The translations under genes were made by a program, and so were the position numbers. A stretch of DNA of 64,000 bases, taken from NCBI GenBank assembly GCA_024682835.1, contig JAIKYU010000099.1, positions 59,850 to 123,849 of the forward strand. Direction: 5' to 3'. Origin of the DNA: Lachnospiraceae bacterium (GTDB lineage: Bacteria > Bacillota > Clostridia > Lachnospirales > Lachnospiraceae). The notes under the pieces were generated by a model. That model searched no databases. It was not told where the DNA came from and saw nothing but the letters and a program-made list of their open reading frames with translations. How positions within the stretch are numbered: position 1 is the stretch's first letter; each line of letters opens with the position of its first letter. Shown in pieces: positions 20,255 to 29,374 of the stretch.

Positions 20255-21640
20255 TTACAATTCCCGTCCTTCCGCCACGACCTCCGCGACCACCTCCCGG
20301 TCCCCGTCGGCGATCGTATCAATCACCTCTTCGAGCGTGATAAACTTTCTGTTCCTGATAAACTTCAAAAGCTGCGGCGTGAAACGCATGGTAATCCCCG
20401 CAGCCTCCAGCGTTTCGTTGGCCTTGTCCCGGATCTTCCCGCAGACCACCTGTGGATCCTGCACCATGCTTCTGGTCAGCAGGCGGTACATCGTCGCCAG
20501 CGTGTTGACAATCCCCTGCAGATTTCTGTCATAAGAGACATCAACGGAAAACGGCGCCTGCAGGATGGGCTGTGACAGATGCTTGAAAAAGCCGTAGCCG
20601 CAGTCAAGCTGCACCGCTTCCTCCGGATGCTCCGCGCTGATGATCCAGACCTCGTTGCCGCGCACATAGATCTCCTTCACGGTGAAGGATTCCCCCTCCA
20701 GCGGGAACACGCAGGACTCACAGCCGATCAGCACCAGGTTGGCGCCGATGCTCTCCGCTGCCTCCTCCTGCTCTTCCTCTTCTTCCTCCTCCGCTTCCGG
20801 CAAGGGCAGCGGTTCGTCCTCGAGATCCGCTTTGACCGGCTCCTCCAAAAGCTTCAGACCGCCGAAGGGAAGGATCCCCGGGCCTCCGTCCTGAAACTCG
20901 TTGCCGGAAAAATCGATGTCCCGCATCAGCAGATTGACACTTCGCGCGGAAAGGAAGCGGTTTCCCTTCACCTGTGTCCCGCGCCCCTGCGTCTCGATAC
21001 AGAGATCCTCGCTTACGTTATCACAAAAACGGTTATCTATCAACTCGGCGTCGAAGGCATCCCGATGGAGCAGCACCCCGCCGCCGCAGCCATGCACCTG
21101 ACAGGACTCGATCCGCACCGCGGCGGAGGCCACGACGATCCCGGCAGCCGTGCAGTCGTGAATCTCACACCGCCTCACCGTCTGAAAGCCGCTTCTGCCC
21201 GTCTGTGCGGTATCCTGCGCAAGCGCAATGCCGGCCTCTCCCAGAATCAGTCCGAAATGGGGGGAACGCAGGATCTCGCAGTCCTCGATCAGCCAGCCGA
21301 GCGTCCGTCCCGTACATACCGCGCCATAGACAAACCTGATCCCGCGAAGCGTGATCCAGTCCGCTCCGCTTTGCACAGGACACACGCAAAAGCGCTCCTT
21401 TACCTGCTCCGGGCATTCGATGGTCACCTGTCCCGGATGAAGCGCAGCAAAGACAATCGGCCTGTCGCTCGTGCCGGAGCGCACGGGCGTAAGGCACTCC
21501 CTGTAAACACCGTCCTCCAGCAGCACCGTGTCCCCTGCAGAAGCCAGCCCGCACGCTTCCGTAACCGTCCGGAATGGACTCTCCGCTGTTCCGCTGCCTC
21601 CGGCGGCCGCGGTCGCCGATACCACAATCGTCATAAACAA
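20255..21640 (-). CDS. Right-handed beta-helix protein with Glu-rich linker and distinct C-terminal domain; cytoplasmic
   Basis: GTAESPFRTVTEACGLASAGDTVLLEDGVYRECLTPVRSGTSDRPIVF (DUF1565-type start), repeated beta-helix-like rungs, EAEEEEEEEQEEAAES, then ~170 aa of other character. Confidence 0.75.
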   Translation of the reverse strand: MFMTIVVSATAAAGGSGTAESPFRTVTEACGLASAGDTVLLEDGVYRECLTPVRSGTSDRPIVFAALHPGQVTIECPEQVKERFCVCPVQSGADWITLRGIRFVYGAVCTGRTLGWLIEDCEILRSPHFGLILGEAGIALAQDTAQTGRSGFQTVRRCEIHDCTAAGIVVASAAVRIESCQVHGCGGGVLLHRDAFDAELIDNRFCDNVSEDLCIETQGRGTQVKGNRFLSARSVNLLMRDIDFSGNEFQDGGPGILPFGGLKLLEEPVKADLEDEPLPLPEAEEEEEEEQEEAAESIGANLVLIGCESCVFPLEGESFTVKEIYVRGNEVWIISAEHPEEAVQLDCGYGFFKHLSQPILQAPFSVDVSYDRNLQGIVNTLATMYRLLTRSMVQDPQVVCGKIRDKANETLEAAGITMRFTPQLLKFIRNRKFITLEEVIDTIADGDREVVAEVVAEGREL

Positions 21641-21650
21641 ACTCCCTCTG

Positions 21651-21731
21651 CTACAGGAAAAACCGGATGAGGAGTCCTGCCAGAATCATACCGGCAATAA
21701 TGATACAGCAGGCCTTCGGATCAAACTTCAT
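21651..21731 (-). CDS. 26-aa hydrophobic microprotein MKFDPKACCIIIAGMILAGLLIRFFL
   Basis: GAGAGG 7 nt before ATG; ATG lies inside the 3' end of the upstream gene (11-nt overlap); single TM-like segment. Confidence 0.6.
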   Translation of the reverse strand: MKFDPKACCIIIAGMILAGLLIRFFL

Positions 21732-22566
21732 CCCAGATCCTCTCAATGAATGCCCGGGAAGCTTCCGCCTTGTCCGGGACCGTATTTTCCAGTGTCGCGT
21801 GAATCCAGGGCTTCTTCTCTTTAGCGAATGCGAGTACCGCCCGGTAATCCATCTGTCCCAGGCCGCATCCCATGCAGGCCAGCTCGCCGCTGCCGTCCTC
21901 TTTCGGTACATAATCCTTTAAATGAATCATGGCGATCTCGTCGCCCAGAAGCGAAACAGCCTCGTCGATCACCTCATCCCGTCTGTCCAGGTTGTCGCCG
22001 TGGAGAAGATTGACCGGGTCGAAAATGATCTGCAGGTTGGGGGACGCCACCTCGTCAAGGACCGTCCTCGCGCGCTTCGGATTCCAGACGATATGCTTAT
22101 ACACCGGCTCAATGGCCAGGATCACGCCCATCTGCTCGGCGTAGCGCACCACTTTTTTCAGATTCGTGATAAAAACATCAAGCGCCTCCTCTGAATGGCA
22201 GGCCTCTTTGTCATAGCGATATGCTTCATTCGGCGCCCCCGTCTCCGTCCCCACCATTCCGCAGCCCAGAATGGACGCAAAGCGGATATGGGCTTTGTAG
22301 CCTTCCAGAATCTCCTTCATGCGCTCCGGATTCGGATTGGCAAGATTCTGATAATTGCCGAGAACCGCAATGTCCAGCCCCGCCTCCGCAAAGGTGCGGC
22401 GCAGGTGCATCGCATACCCGGGCGTCAGTGCCGCTTTCTGCGCGGTTTCTCCGGCTGTTTTCGACAGTGCCATATGCACACAGGTAAAGCCCTGCGCCTT
22501 AATCACCTGCAGGCGCTCCGCAAGCGGAAGCTCCGCGCTGTCATGTAAACGCAGACCGATCTGCAT
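21721..22566 (-). CDS. Sugar phosphate isomerase/epimerase (xylose isomerase-like TIM barrel)
   Basis: MQIGLRLHDSAELPLAERLQVIKAQGFTCVHMALSK...VILAIEPVYKHIVWNPKRARTVLDEV...IIFDPVNLL. Confidence 0.88.
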   Translation of the reverse strand: MQIGLRLHDSAELPLAERLQVIKAQGFTCVHMALSKTAGETAQKAALTPGYAMHLRRTFAEAGLDIAVLGNYQNLANPNPERMKEILEGYKAHIRFASILGCGMVGTETGAPNEAYRYDKEACHSEEALDVFITNLKKVVRYAEQMGVILAIEPVYKHIVWNPKRARTVLDEVASPNLQIIFDPVNLLHGDNLDRRDEVIDEAVSLLGDEIAMIHLKDYVPKEDGSGELACMGCGLGQMDYRAVLAFAKEKKPWIHATLENTVPDKAEASRAFIERIWDEV

Positions 22567-22601
22567 AGCCGCCTCCTTTTTAACCGCTTTCCAAAATACA
22601 A

Positions 22602-23378
22602 TCAGCCGTTGATCTCAATCGTTACCTTCTCTGGCGCCGCCCCTTCGCTTCCTTCTGATTCCTCAAGAAACGCCGGATTCACGAGAGCGGCATACACGCC
22701 GCCAAGCCTGTACAGTTCCTTTGCAATCATGCCCGCATAGAGCATGGCGCCCGCGACCTTCAGGTGCGAATTGTCAATCTGCCCCTCCGGCGCGCCGCGG
22801 AATTCTCCCGGTTTTGTGATCATGTAGAAGGGCTTTGACGCCTCGTCTCCGACGCTGGCGAGCCATGCGCGGGAAAGATGAAAGAGATCGATCACAGGCA
22901 CCTTGAACCGCTCGCCTGCCGCAAGCATCGCTTCCGCATAGGGCGCATGGCCGGTTTCCTGTAGTCTCCCCTGTTCGTCAAACACCCGTCGTTCCACCGG
23001 CGTGATAAAAACCGGATACGCTTTATGGGCACGGGCCGTGTCGGCAAAGCGCAGGAGGTTGTCCGTGTAGGCGCCCGAAGGATCTGTATAGCGCGACGGA
23101 TCCTGTCTTTTCTCATCGTTATGTCCAAACTGGACAAACAGAAAATCACCGGCGGCAAGCGATGCGTCGATCTCATCAAGCCTTCCCTCATCCAGGAAGC
23201 TCTTCGTGCTTCGCCCGTTCACTGCATGATTATACACCAGCACATCCCTCTGTGCATAGCGGTCAAACATCTGTGCAATGCCTGTCTGCGGATAGGTCAG
23301 ACAACTGTTTGCCGCCGAAGTCGAATCACCCGCCCAGAATATCATTCTCATTAAAATCACCTCATCGATGGGATCCAC
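22602..23378 (-). CDS. Rhamnogalacturonan acetylesterase-like SGNH hydrolase (CE12), no signal peptide
   Basis: FWAGDSTSAANS, NHAVNGRSTKSFLDEGR, DFLFVQFGHNDEKR, DNSHLKVAGAMLYAGMIAKEL. Confidence 0.9.
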   Translation of the reverse strand: MDPIDEVILMRMIFWAGDSTSAANSCLTYPQTGIAQMFDRYAQRDVLVYNHAVNGRSTKSFLDEGRLDEIDASLAAGDFLFVQFGHNDEKRQDPSRYTDPSGAYTDNLLRFADTARAHKAYPVFITPVERRVFDEQGRLQETGHAPYAEAMLAAGERFKVPVIDLFHLSRAWLASVGDEASKPFYMITKPGEFRGAPEGQIDNSHLKVAGAMLYAGMIAKELYRLGGVYAALVNPAFLEESEGSEGAAPEKVTIEING

Positions 23379-23446
23379 GCATCCTATGCGTATTCATCCA
23401 TCATTCATGCGATATCTGTGTCCGGTGCCAGCCGGTCCGGATGGTC

Positions 23447-24109
23447 TCAGACCCGCTTCTTCGCATCGTTCACAATTTGCTTTATGAGCCGTTTAAAACA
23501 AAGAAACAGCAGATCCATTCCCAGATAGAACAGACCGAACAGCACAGGCTCCACGCCCAGAAAGATCCGGTCCGGTCTTCCGGCCAAAAGAGCTGCCGCC
23601 GCATTGATCATCTGATAGATCGTGTAGACAAAGAAAAGCAGCACGTAGGCGTAAACAATGTTGAAAAAGAAGCTCCTGTACTGCTTCTTCGGAAACATCA
23701 TAAAGCGGTCATAATCCCCCGGCGTCTTTTCAAAAAAGCGGATCAGGTTGTTGGTCAACAGATCCGTGATGATGCCCATTGCCATACCCATCACAAACAG
23801 CTGGTCAACAAGCGTTCCCAGATAACTGCCAAGCCCCCAGAAAAAGAAGAAACAGACCGCACCCGCAAACCAGAATTTGATAAACAGCACCTTGACCCAG
23901 TCTGCAATGGGAAACGCCCGGTGACTGCGGTAGCGGTTCAACTCCTCCTCGGAATACTTCGGGGTGTTTGACACATCCGCTTCCACAAGATCATCGATTG
24001 CCCGTCTGTTCAGCTCGTAGTCTTTGCGGACATAATCAGCGGCGGAGGGTGTTTCCGCTCCGCCGTTCGTGGGTTTAGCTGTTCTGTTATTTTTCACTCC
24101 GTCACGCAA
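23447..24109 (-). CDS. Integral membrane protein of unknown function (~4 TM) in ABC operon
   Basis: 220 aa; hydrophobic segments VLFIKFWFAGAVCFFFFWGLGSYLG, FFFNIVYAYVLLFFVYTIYQM etc.; colinear with transporter genes. Confidence 0.75.
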   Translation of the reverse strand: MRDGVKNNRTAKPTNGGAETPSAADYVRKDYELNRRAIDDLVEADVSNTPKYSEEELNRYRSHRAFPIADWVKVLFIKFWFAGAVCFFFFWGLGSYLGTLVDQLFVMGMAMGIITDLLTNNLIRFFEKTPGDYDRFMMFPKKQYRSFFFNIVYAYVLLFFVYTIYQMINAAAALLAGRPDRIFLGVEPVLFGLFYLGMDLLFLCFKRLIKQIVNDAKKRV

Positions 24110-24127
24110 TGAATCGCTCCGTGCTTA

Positions 24128-24703
24128 CTACTCATCCTGGGACAGCTCGATCGTGTCTATATTATCATTAGCCGCCACGTCAATCGAAGTCTTCACCTTT
24201 CTTAACAGCTTGCTGTAGACGGGAAGCAGCACAATCAGGCCGATAGCGATCGCGAGAATGACCACATGTGTGTTCAGCTGCTGATAGGCGCGATAGATAA
24301 AGATCGTTTTGTTCTCGAGTTTGATGGGACTCTCCGCCCGGTTTAACGCATTGACGATCCGCCCGATGTAGAATTCGTCACAGGCGATCATGATGCCGAG
24401 CATGGCGATCACCAGACCAAGCAGCGGCAAAACCGGTTTCTTATGCCGCGGAAACGCGTTCAGAAAGGCCACGAAGGCAAGGATCGAGAAAAGCATCGTG
24501 ACAAAGCCCGCAAAGCCCATACCCGGGCTGTTGATCCGCGCGGTCGTGTCGGAGATATTCTTCAGTTTCAGCGAGTAGACCAGAAAGGCGATCACGAGCG
24601 CAATCAGCGGAAGCGTCTGCGGCTGGCGCTTGAGACTCACCATGGTCTTTCGGAAAAACTCCTTCACGCCCGAGGGGTTTCTTTTTCCCGTATTTGCAGC
24701 CAT
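24128..24703 (-). CDS. Integral membrane protein of unknown function (~4 TM) in ABC operon
   Basis: 191 aa; TAATG overlap with the upstream ATPase gene. Confidence 0.75.
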   Translation of the reverse strand: MAANTGKRNPSGVKEFFRKTMVSLKRQPQTLPLIALVIAFLVYSLKLKNISDTTARINSPGMGFAGFVTMLFSILAFVAFLNAFPRHKKPVLPLLGLVIAMLGIMIACDEFYIGRIVNALNRAESPIKLENKTIFIYRAYQQLNTHVVILAIAIGLIVLLPVYSKLLRKVKTSIDVAANDNIDTIELSQDE

Positions 24704-25785
24704 TATTTTGCCTCCCTTCGGATCGCGTCGGTCGTTTCCTTATCAAAGAAATGCAGCCGGTCAAAGGAGACCTTCACTGCGTCGCCCGCATGATAATCAC
24801 ACCAGCCGCGAAGCTTCGCGGACACCTTGACCGCATCCTTTCCGGAACCGATGTGGCCGTGAACCAGTGTATTCATGCCCAGATTCTCGTTGGTCATCAC
24901 GTCGATGGGAATATCCCCGCCCTCGGAAATATTTTCCGGACGCACCCCCAGGGTGATCACCTTGCCGAAGTAATTTTCCAGCGTCTGACGCATCTCGTCA
25001 TTCATCGGGATCCGGAAGAATTCATGTACCAACGCATCAGAATTCACATGCACGTCGAAGAAATTCATCGGCGGCAGCCCGATAAAACTGGCGACAAACA
25101 GGTTGGCCGGCGTGTCATACAACTCCAGGGGCGTGCCGATCTGCTGCACGCGTCCCATGGACATGCAGACGATCCGGTCGGCAAGTGTCAATGCCTCTGT
25201 CTGGTCATGCGTCACATAGAGCATCGTCGCATTCAGCCGCTTGTGCAGCAGCATCACCTCTCTTCTGGTGGAGCTGCGGAGCTTCGCGTCGAGGTTGGAA
25301 AGCGGCTCGTCAAAGAGAAAGATCTTCGGATTGCGGACGATGGATCGTCCCATGGCAACACGCTGTCTCTGTCCGCCGGAAAGCTGACTCGGTTTCTTGT
25401 TGAGCTGCGGGGTGAGGCCCAGGATCTCCGCGGCATCCAGCACCTTTCTGTGAATGACGTTGGGATCTTCCTTGCGCAGCGTCAGGGAAAAGGCCATATT
25501 CTCGTAGATCGTCATGTGTCCGTACAGCGCGTAATTCTGGAAAACCATCGCCATGTCCCGATCCCTCGGCGGCATGGTGGTGATATCCTTTCCGTCCAGG
25601 AGAAGCTTTCCCGCGGATATGTCCTCAAGACCGGCCACCATGCGCAGAGTCGTCGATTTGCCGCAGCCGGATGGGCCGACCAGCACGATGAATTCGCCGT
25701 CCTTCACATTCAGATTGAAGTCAAAGACCGCCTGTACATGGTTATCGTAGATCTTGTCGATATGCTGTAACTCTAAATTTGACAT
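24703..25785 (-). CDS. ABC transporter ATP-binding protein, MsmK/UgpC type (second ATPase of locus)
   Basis: LVGPSGCGKSTTLRMVAGLE, LSGGQRQRVAMGRSIVRNPKIFLFDEPLSNLDAKLR, THDQTEALTLADR, C-terminal TOBE-like. Confidence 0.95.
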   Translation of the reverse strand: MSNLELQHIDKIYDNHVQAVFDFNLNVKDGEFIVLVGPSGCGKSTTLRMVAGLEDISAGKLLLDGKDITTMPPRDRDMAMVFQNYALYGHMTIYENMAFSLTLRKEDPNVIHRKVLDAAEILGLTPQLNKKPSQLSGGQRQRVAMGRSIVRNPKIFLFDEPLSNLDAKLRSSTRREVMLLHKRLNATMLYVTHDQTEALTLADRIVCMSMGRVQQIGTPLELYDTPANLFVASFIGLPPMNFFDVHVNSDALVHEFFRIPMNDEMRQTLENYFGKVITLGVRPENISEGGDIPIDVMTNENLGMNTLVHGHIGSGKDAVKVSAKLRGWCDYHAGDAVKVSFDRLHFFDKETTDAIRREAK

Positions 25786-25800
25786 GAACGCCTATCCCCT

Positions 25801-26319
25801 TTACGATGTGATTTCGCTGTTGGACACAAAGTCAGCCGCCGCCTTTTCCGCTTCCGCAAGCTGCCTGCAACGGATGATTCCGACCACGGCCGACGCCAGG
25901 CAGCAGGCACCGGATGCGGCCAGATAGATGCACACCCGGGCAAACTGTGCCGACCCCATGACCTGTACGGGGCCGTCGGAGAGCTCAATAATCGATCCAT
26001 GTGCCTTGACAGGCAGAATCAGAATCCTGACAAACTGCAGAACTCCCGCCGCAATGATGAGGTAGGAATACTGCACGAGATAATTCTTGCTTCCCTCGGA
26101 CACAAGGAAGGCCACCAGCATAAAGACCAGATTGTACACCACGGAAATACCCATCATCAGCGTGTAGTAATAGGATCCCATGTTGGATTTATAGATACTG
26201 ACAAAATAGAGGACGTCAAAAACAATCGCCAGAAGCGCGAGATTGGCCGAGGTCTTGTTTTTGGTATAGCGCAGACGATCCCGTTTCGTGAGCTGCTCAT
26301 CGGACATGTTCGCCATCAC
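25801..26319 (-). CDS. Integral membrane protein of unknown function (~4 TM) in ABC operon
   Basis: 172 aa; 4-nt overlap (ATGA) with the gene ending at 26316. Confidence 0.75.
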   Translation of the reverse strand: MMANMSDEQLTKRDRLRYTKNKTSANLALLAIVFDVLYFVSIYKSNMGSYYYTLMMGISVVYNLVFMLVAFLVSEGSKNYLVQYSYLIIAAGVLQFVRILILPVKAHGSIIELSDGPVQVMGSAQFARVCIYLAASGACCLASAVVGIIRCRQLAEAEKAAADFVSNSEITS

Positions 26320-26915
26320 GCCATCTCCTTTCCGGCACCGCCTTCAAGAAGACGTGCCTCTTCCTTCATCAGATTTGTTTTCCAGACCAGATTGTAAATC
26401 TGCAGTGCCACCGCAACAAGCACGATGACAAAGATCAGATAATGGATGTCCAGCCAGAAGGTGGACTCTGTGTAATAGGTCGAGCGAAGCTCGGAATGCT
26501 CCTTTAAGGCCGCGAAATCTACCTTCAGAAACTGTGATTTATAGTAAAGGATCTGAAAATGCGCCCAGATCACCGTGATCAGGGAAAGAGCCGAATACAG
26601 ACAGACGGCGATATAATTGCCGATATAGTAGCGCCTGCGCACATGGGTGTTGGTGATAAACAGCAGGCAGGCAGCAAGAATCAATGCGATGCTCAGGTAG
26701 AGGAAGGTGCGGTTAAAGCCCTGCATTTCGTAGTAAACAAAGGATCCCGGGACGCTCGTCTGCGTCAGATCATACGGATTGCGCATGGTCGAATACAGCG
26801 TGTCATAGAGATCGGTCATGATCCCGAGCGCGTAGACAAACATGAACGCGCCGGACAAGATCGAAATCAGACAGAACACCTTCTGCAGCTTCATCTGCTT
26901 TTTATACATGTCCAC
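26316..26915 (-). CDS. Integral membrane protein of unknown function (~4 TM) in ABC operon
   Basis: 199 aa; hydrophobic segments VFCLISILSGAFMFVYALGIM, TFLYLSIALILAACLLFIT, YIAVCLYSALSLITVIWA, IHYLIFVIVLVAVALQIYNLVW. Confidence 0.75.
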   Translation of the reverse strand: MDMYKKQMKLQKVFCLISILSGAFMFVYALGIMTDLYDTLYSTMRNPYDLTQTSVPGSFVYYEMQGFNRTFLYLSIALILAACLLFITNTHVRRRYYIGNYIAVCLYSALSLITVIWAHFQILYYKSQFLKVDFAALKEHSELRSTYYTESTFWLDIHYLIFVIVLVAVALQIYNLVWKTNLMKEEARLLEGGAGKEMA

Positions 26916-26935
26916 CCTCTCCTGTCAGAGTCCAG

Positions 26936-26976
26936 GTTTTACGGGGGCAGGCGGTTTGCGCCCGCCCCCGTAAAAC
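26936..26976 (-). promoter_or_regulatory. Strong stem-loop just downstream of the solute-binding protein gene (intercistronic hairpin/attenuator)
   Basis: 18-bp stem GTTTTACGGGGGCAGGCG / CGCCCGCCCCCGTAAAAC with one G-U-type position and a 5-nt loop. Confidence 0.75.
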
Positions 26977-26989
26977 AGTAAATCAGATT

Positions 26990-29281
26990 TTAGTTTGCGT
27001 TGTAGTAAGCTTCCAGACGGCCCCACGCATCGTTGGCCGTGAGCAGATAGTTCTTGCCGTTGTAGGCATTGGTCACCGTGTCCACACAGGAATCGACGCT
27101 GGTCAGTCCCTGCTCGGCAAAGCCGCCTGCGACGATGTTGACCAGGATGTTGTTGCCGTCATTCTCCGTGCTGAAGGCAGCCGCCAGGTCGGTCAGATTG
27201 CCGATATCCTGGTTCTCGGTCGCGGTGTACGGAAGGGTCGTCGGGACGGAGGTCCACCAGTAGTTGTCGGAGGTGATGGCCAGAGCCGGATGACGGATGA
27301 CACCCAGCGCGATGGCATTGGAGATGTAGCCCGCGCCCTCTCTGCCGACCTCGGTCGTGCACTGATACTCAAACGCCTGGCTCTTGCGGAAGGACAGGGT
27401 CGATCCGAGGAACTGACGCGCATAGTTGGTGTAGTTGCCGTTTGCCTTCTCCCACAGCTCCGTGCGGGTTGCATCCGCGATCTCCGGCCAGGGCTCGCCG
27501 TTGAAATCAAAGGTGACATAGCTGTCGCCGCTCTTCTTGATGAACGCATCCGGGCCATAGGACATGAGAATCGTGCCCTCCGGGCTGTATGCATAGTCGA
27601 TGAGCTTGAGCGCCGCATACAGCTTGTCCTGATCGTCGCCGACGCCCGCCTTGGAGATGGCCCATCCGCCGGTCTTCACGGAACGCCAGGACTCGGTGTA
27701 GCGCATGAACTGCTCGCCGGTGCCGTCATCCCACCGTGCCACGGGGATCATGGCCGCCATGAACTTCTCACCTGCGGCGGCGTCGAGCTTGCCGTCCTCG
27801 TTGTAGATGGTCTGCGTCTGGTTGTAGTCATATTCCATAAAGCCGAGATCGTTTTCCATGTAGTTGGCGACCTTGAGATCCTGCTTGTCCACAAACGCGG
27901 AGGAGATCAGGCCTTCCTTGGTCATGTCGTTCATGCGTGAGAGCGCGTTGTAGTAGTCCGCTTCCATTCTCGCATCATGCAGCGTGCCGCTCTTGTCAAA
28001 ATACAGGAAGTTGTTGCGGGACTCATAGCCGCGGACACCGAAGAGAACGCCCGCCAGACGGGTGAGATCCAGACGGCGGTTCATGGTCTTCTCCTCACGG
28101 GCAAAGATTCCCTGCACCTTGTCGGGAAGCTTGACCTCGGTGACAGTCTCGTTGCCTTCCTTATCCTTGGACTTGATCTCCAGCGTACCGCCCACGTTGG
28201 GGTTAAGCGTGGCGGAGTTGGCTGTCACGCAGCGAAGCAGGGCGACGAGCTCATCGGCATCCCATGCCGCATTCTGTCCGACAAACAGGTTGGAACGCGT
28301 GGTGCCGTAGTAGCCGGCATACGCCTCATCAATGTAGGTGCGGAGCATATTGACCGCCGTAACGCCGTCGATGGAGCCCGCCTCATTCATCTTGGCAATG
28401 ATGTTGCCGGCCGTGTCATAATCCTTGGTGATCGTGCTCTTGGAATGACCGTCCTCGTTGACGACCTCGACATCCACCTTGCCGCTGGTGGGCATGTAAG
28501 GCTGATAGACAGGCGCCGCGGTCTTGTCGCTCTTGTCGGCGGCAAACTCGCCGTCGCCGTCCAGAAGCTTCTGCACCCAGTCGACACGCATGAGCGGCAT
28601 CTTCTCGATGTCGTCCACACCGTCGAAGTAAGGGCTGAAGTAGATCGCTCCCGCGTTCGGGCCGTCGGTCGCGCCCGTGATGGACAGGCGGACGATCGGG
28701 TTCGCATCCAGATAGGCCTTGAAGTTGGGCATCAGGTCAAGATACTCGGCAATGTTGACGATCTTGCCGGCCTCGCCGTATTCCTGCAGCTGCGCAGCCG
28801 TGCCGTTGACCATGTCGACCTGGTCGAGCTGCTCTTTCCAATACTCAAATTCCTTGGCATCGCTGTTGCCCTGATACTTGTCCTCGATCTGGAAGCCCAG
28901 GCGGTTCATGACCTCGACCCAGGTGGGCTTGAAGTCGCCGGCGTGATAGGTGTTGCCGTCCGCCAGGGTGATGCCCTCTCCCGCCACGTCGGGATCAAAG
29001 GTCAGTCCGGTCTTGGTGTTGTTGTAGCCGCAGGCCATGCGCAGGGTCGTGCCCTCCGCAAAGGTGAGGCCTGTCGCCTCGACGGTCTCGGTGGGCTGCT
29101 CGGCAGGCTCACTGGACGTGGTCGTGTCCGCGGCAGGGGTCTCCGCTGCAGGTGCAGGGGTCTCCGCCGGCGCGCTGGTGTCGATTCCGCTGGTGTCGAT
29201 GGCATTGCCGCCGCATCCGGTCAGGATCATGGCAGACGCTGCTACGATAGCCAGCGCGGAACGAAGTTGCTTTTTCTTCAT
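26990..29281 (-). CDS. Extracellular solute-binding lipoprotein of ABC transporter (763 aa)
   Basis: MKKKQLRSALAIVAASAMILTGCGG lipobox; Thr/Pro/Ala/Glu-rich linker; family-1-like SBP body. Confidence 0.9.
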   Translation of the reverse strand: MKKKQLRSALAIVAASAMILTGCGGNAIDTSGIDTSAPAETPAPAAETPAADTTTSSEPAEQPTETVEATGLTFAEGTTLRMACGYNNTKTGLTFDPDVAGEGITLADGNTYHAGDFKPTWVEVMNRLGFQIEDKYQGNSDAKEFEYWKEQLDQVDMVNGTAAQLQEYGEAGKIVNIAEYLDLMPNFKAYLDANPIVRLSITGATDGPNAGAIYFSPYFDGVDDIEKMPLMRVDWVQKLLDGDGEFAADKSDKTAAPVYQPYMPTSGKVDVEVVNEDGHSKSTITKDYDTAGNIIAKMNEAGSIDGVTAVNMLRTYIDEAYAGYYGTTRSNLFVGQNAAWDADELVALLRCVTANSATLNPNVGGTLEIKSKDKEGNETVTEVKLPDKVQGIFAREEKTMNRRLDLTRLAGVLFGVRGYESRNNFLYFDKSGTLHDARMEADYYNALSRMNDMTKEGLISSAFVDKQDLKVANYMENDLGFMEYDYNQTQTIYNEDGKLDAAAGEKFMAAMIPVARWDDGTGEQFMRYTESWRSVKTGGWAISKAGVGDDQDKLYAALKLIDYAYSPEGTILMSYGPDAFIKKSGDSYVTFDFNGEPWPEIADATRTELWEKANGNYTNYARQFLGSTLSFRKSQAFEYQCTTEVGREGAGYISNAIALGVIRHPALAITSDNYWWTSVPTTLPYTATENQDIGNLTDLAAAFSTENDGNNILVNIVAGGFAEQGLTSVDSCVDTVTNAYNGKNYLLTANDAWGRLEAYYNAN

Positions 29282-29374
29282 CAGTTTTGTCCTCCTTTAG
29301 GTTGTGATGAAACAATGAAATATCTATTTTGCCATCCGGCGGAAAATCAGGTCCGCCGGAAGAACAAACGCAGG

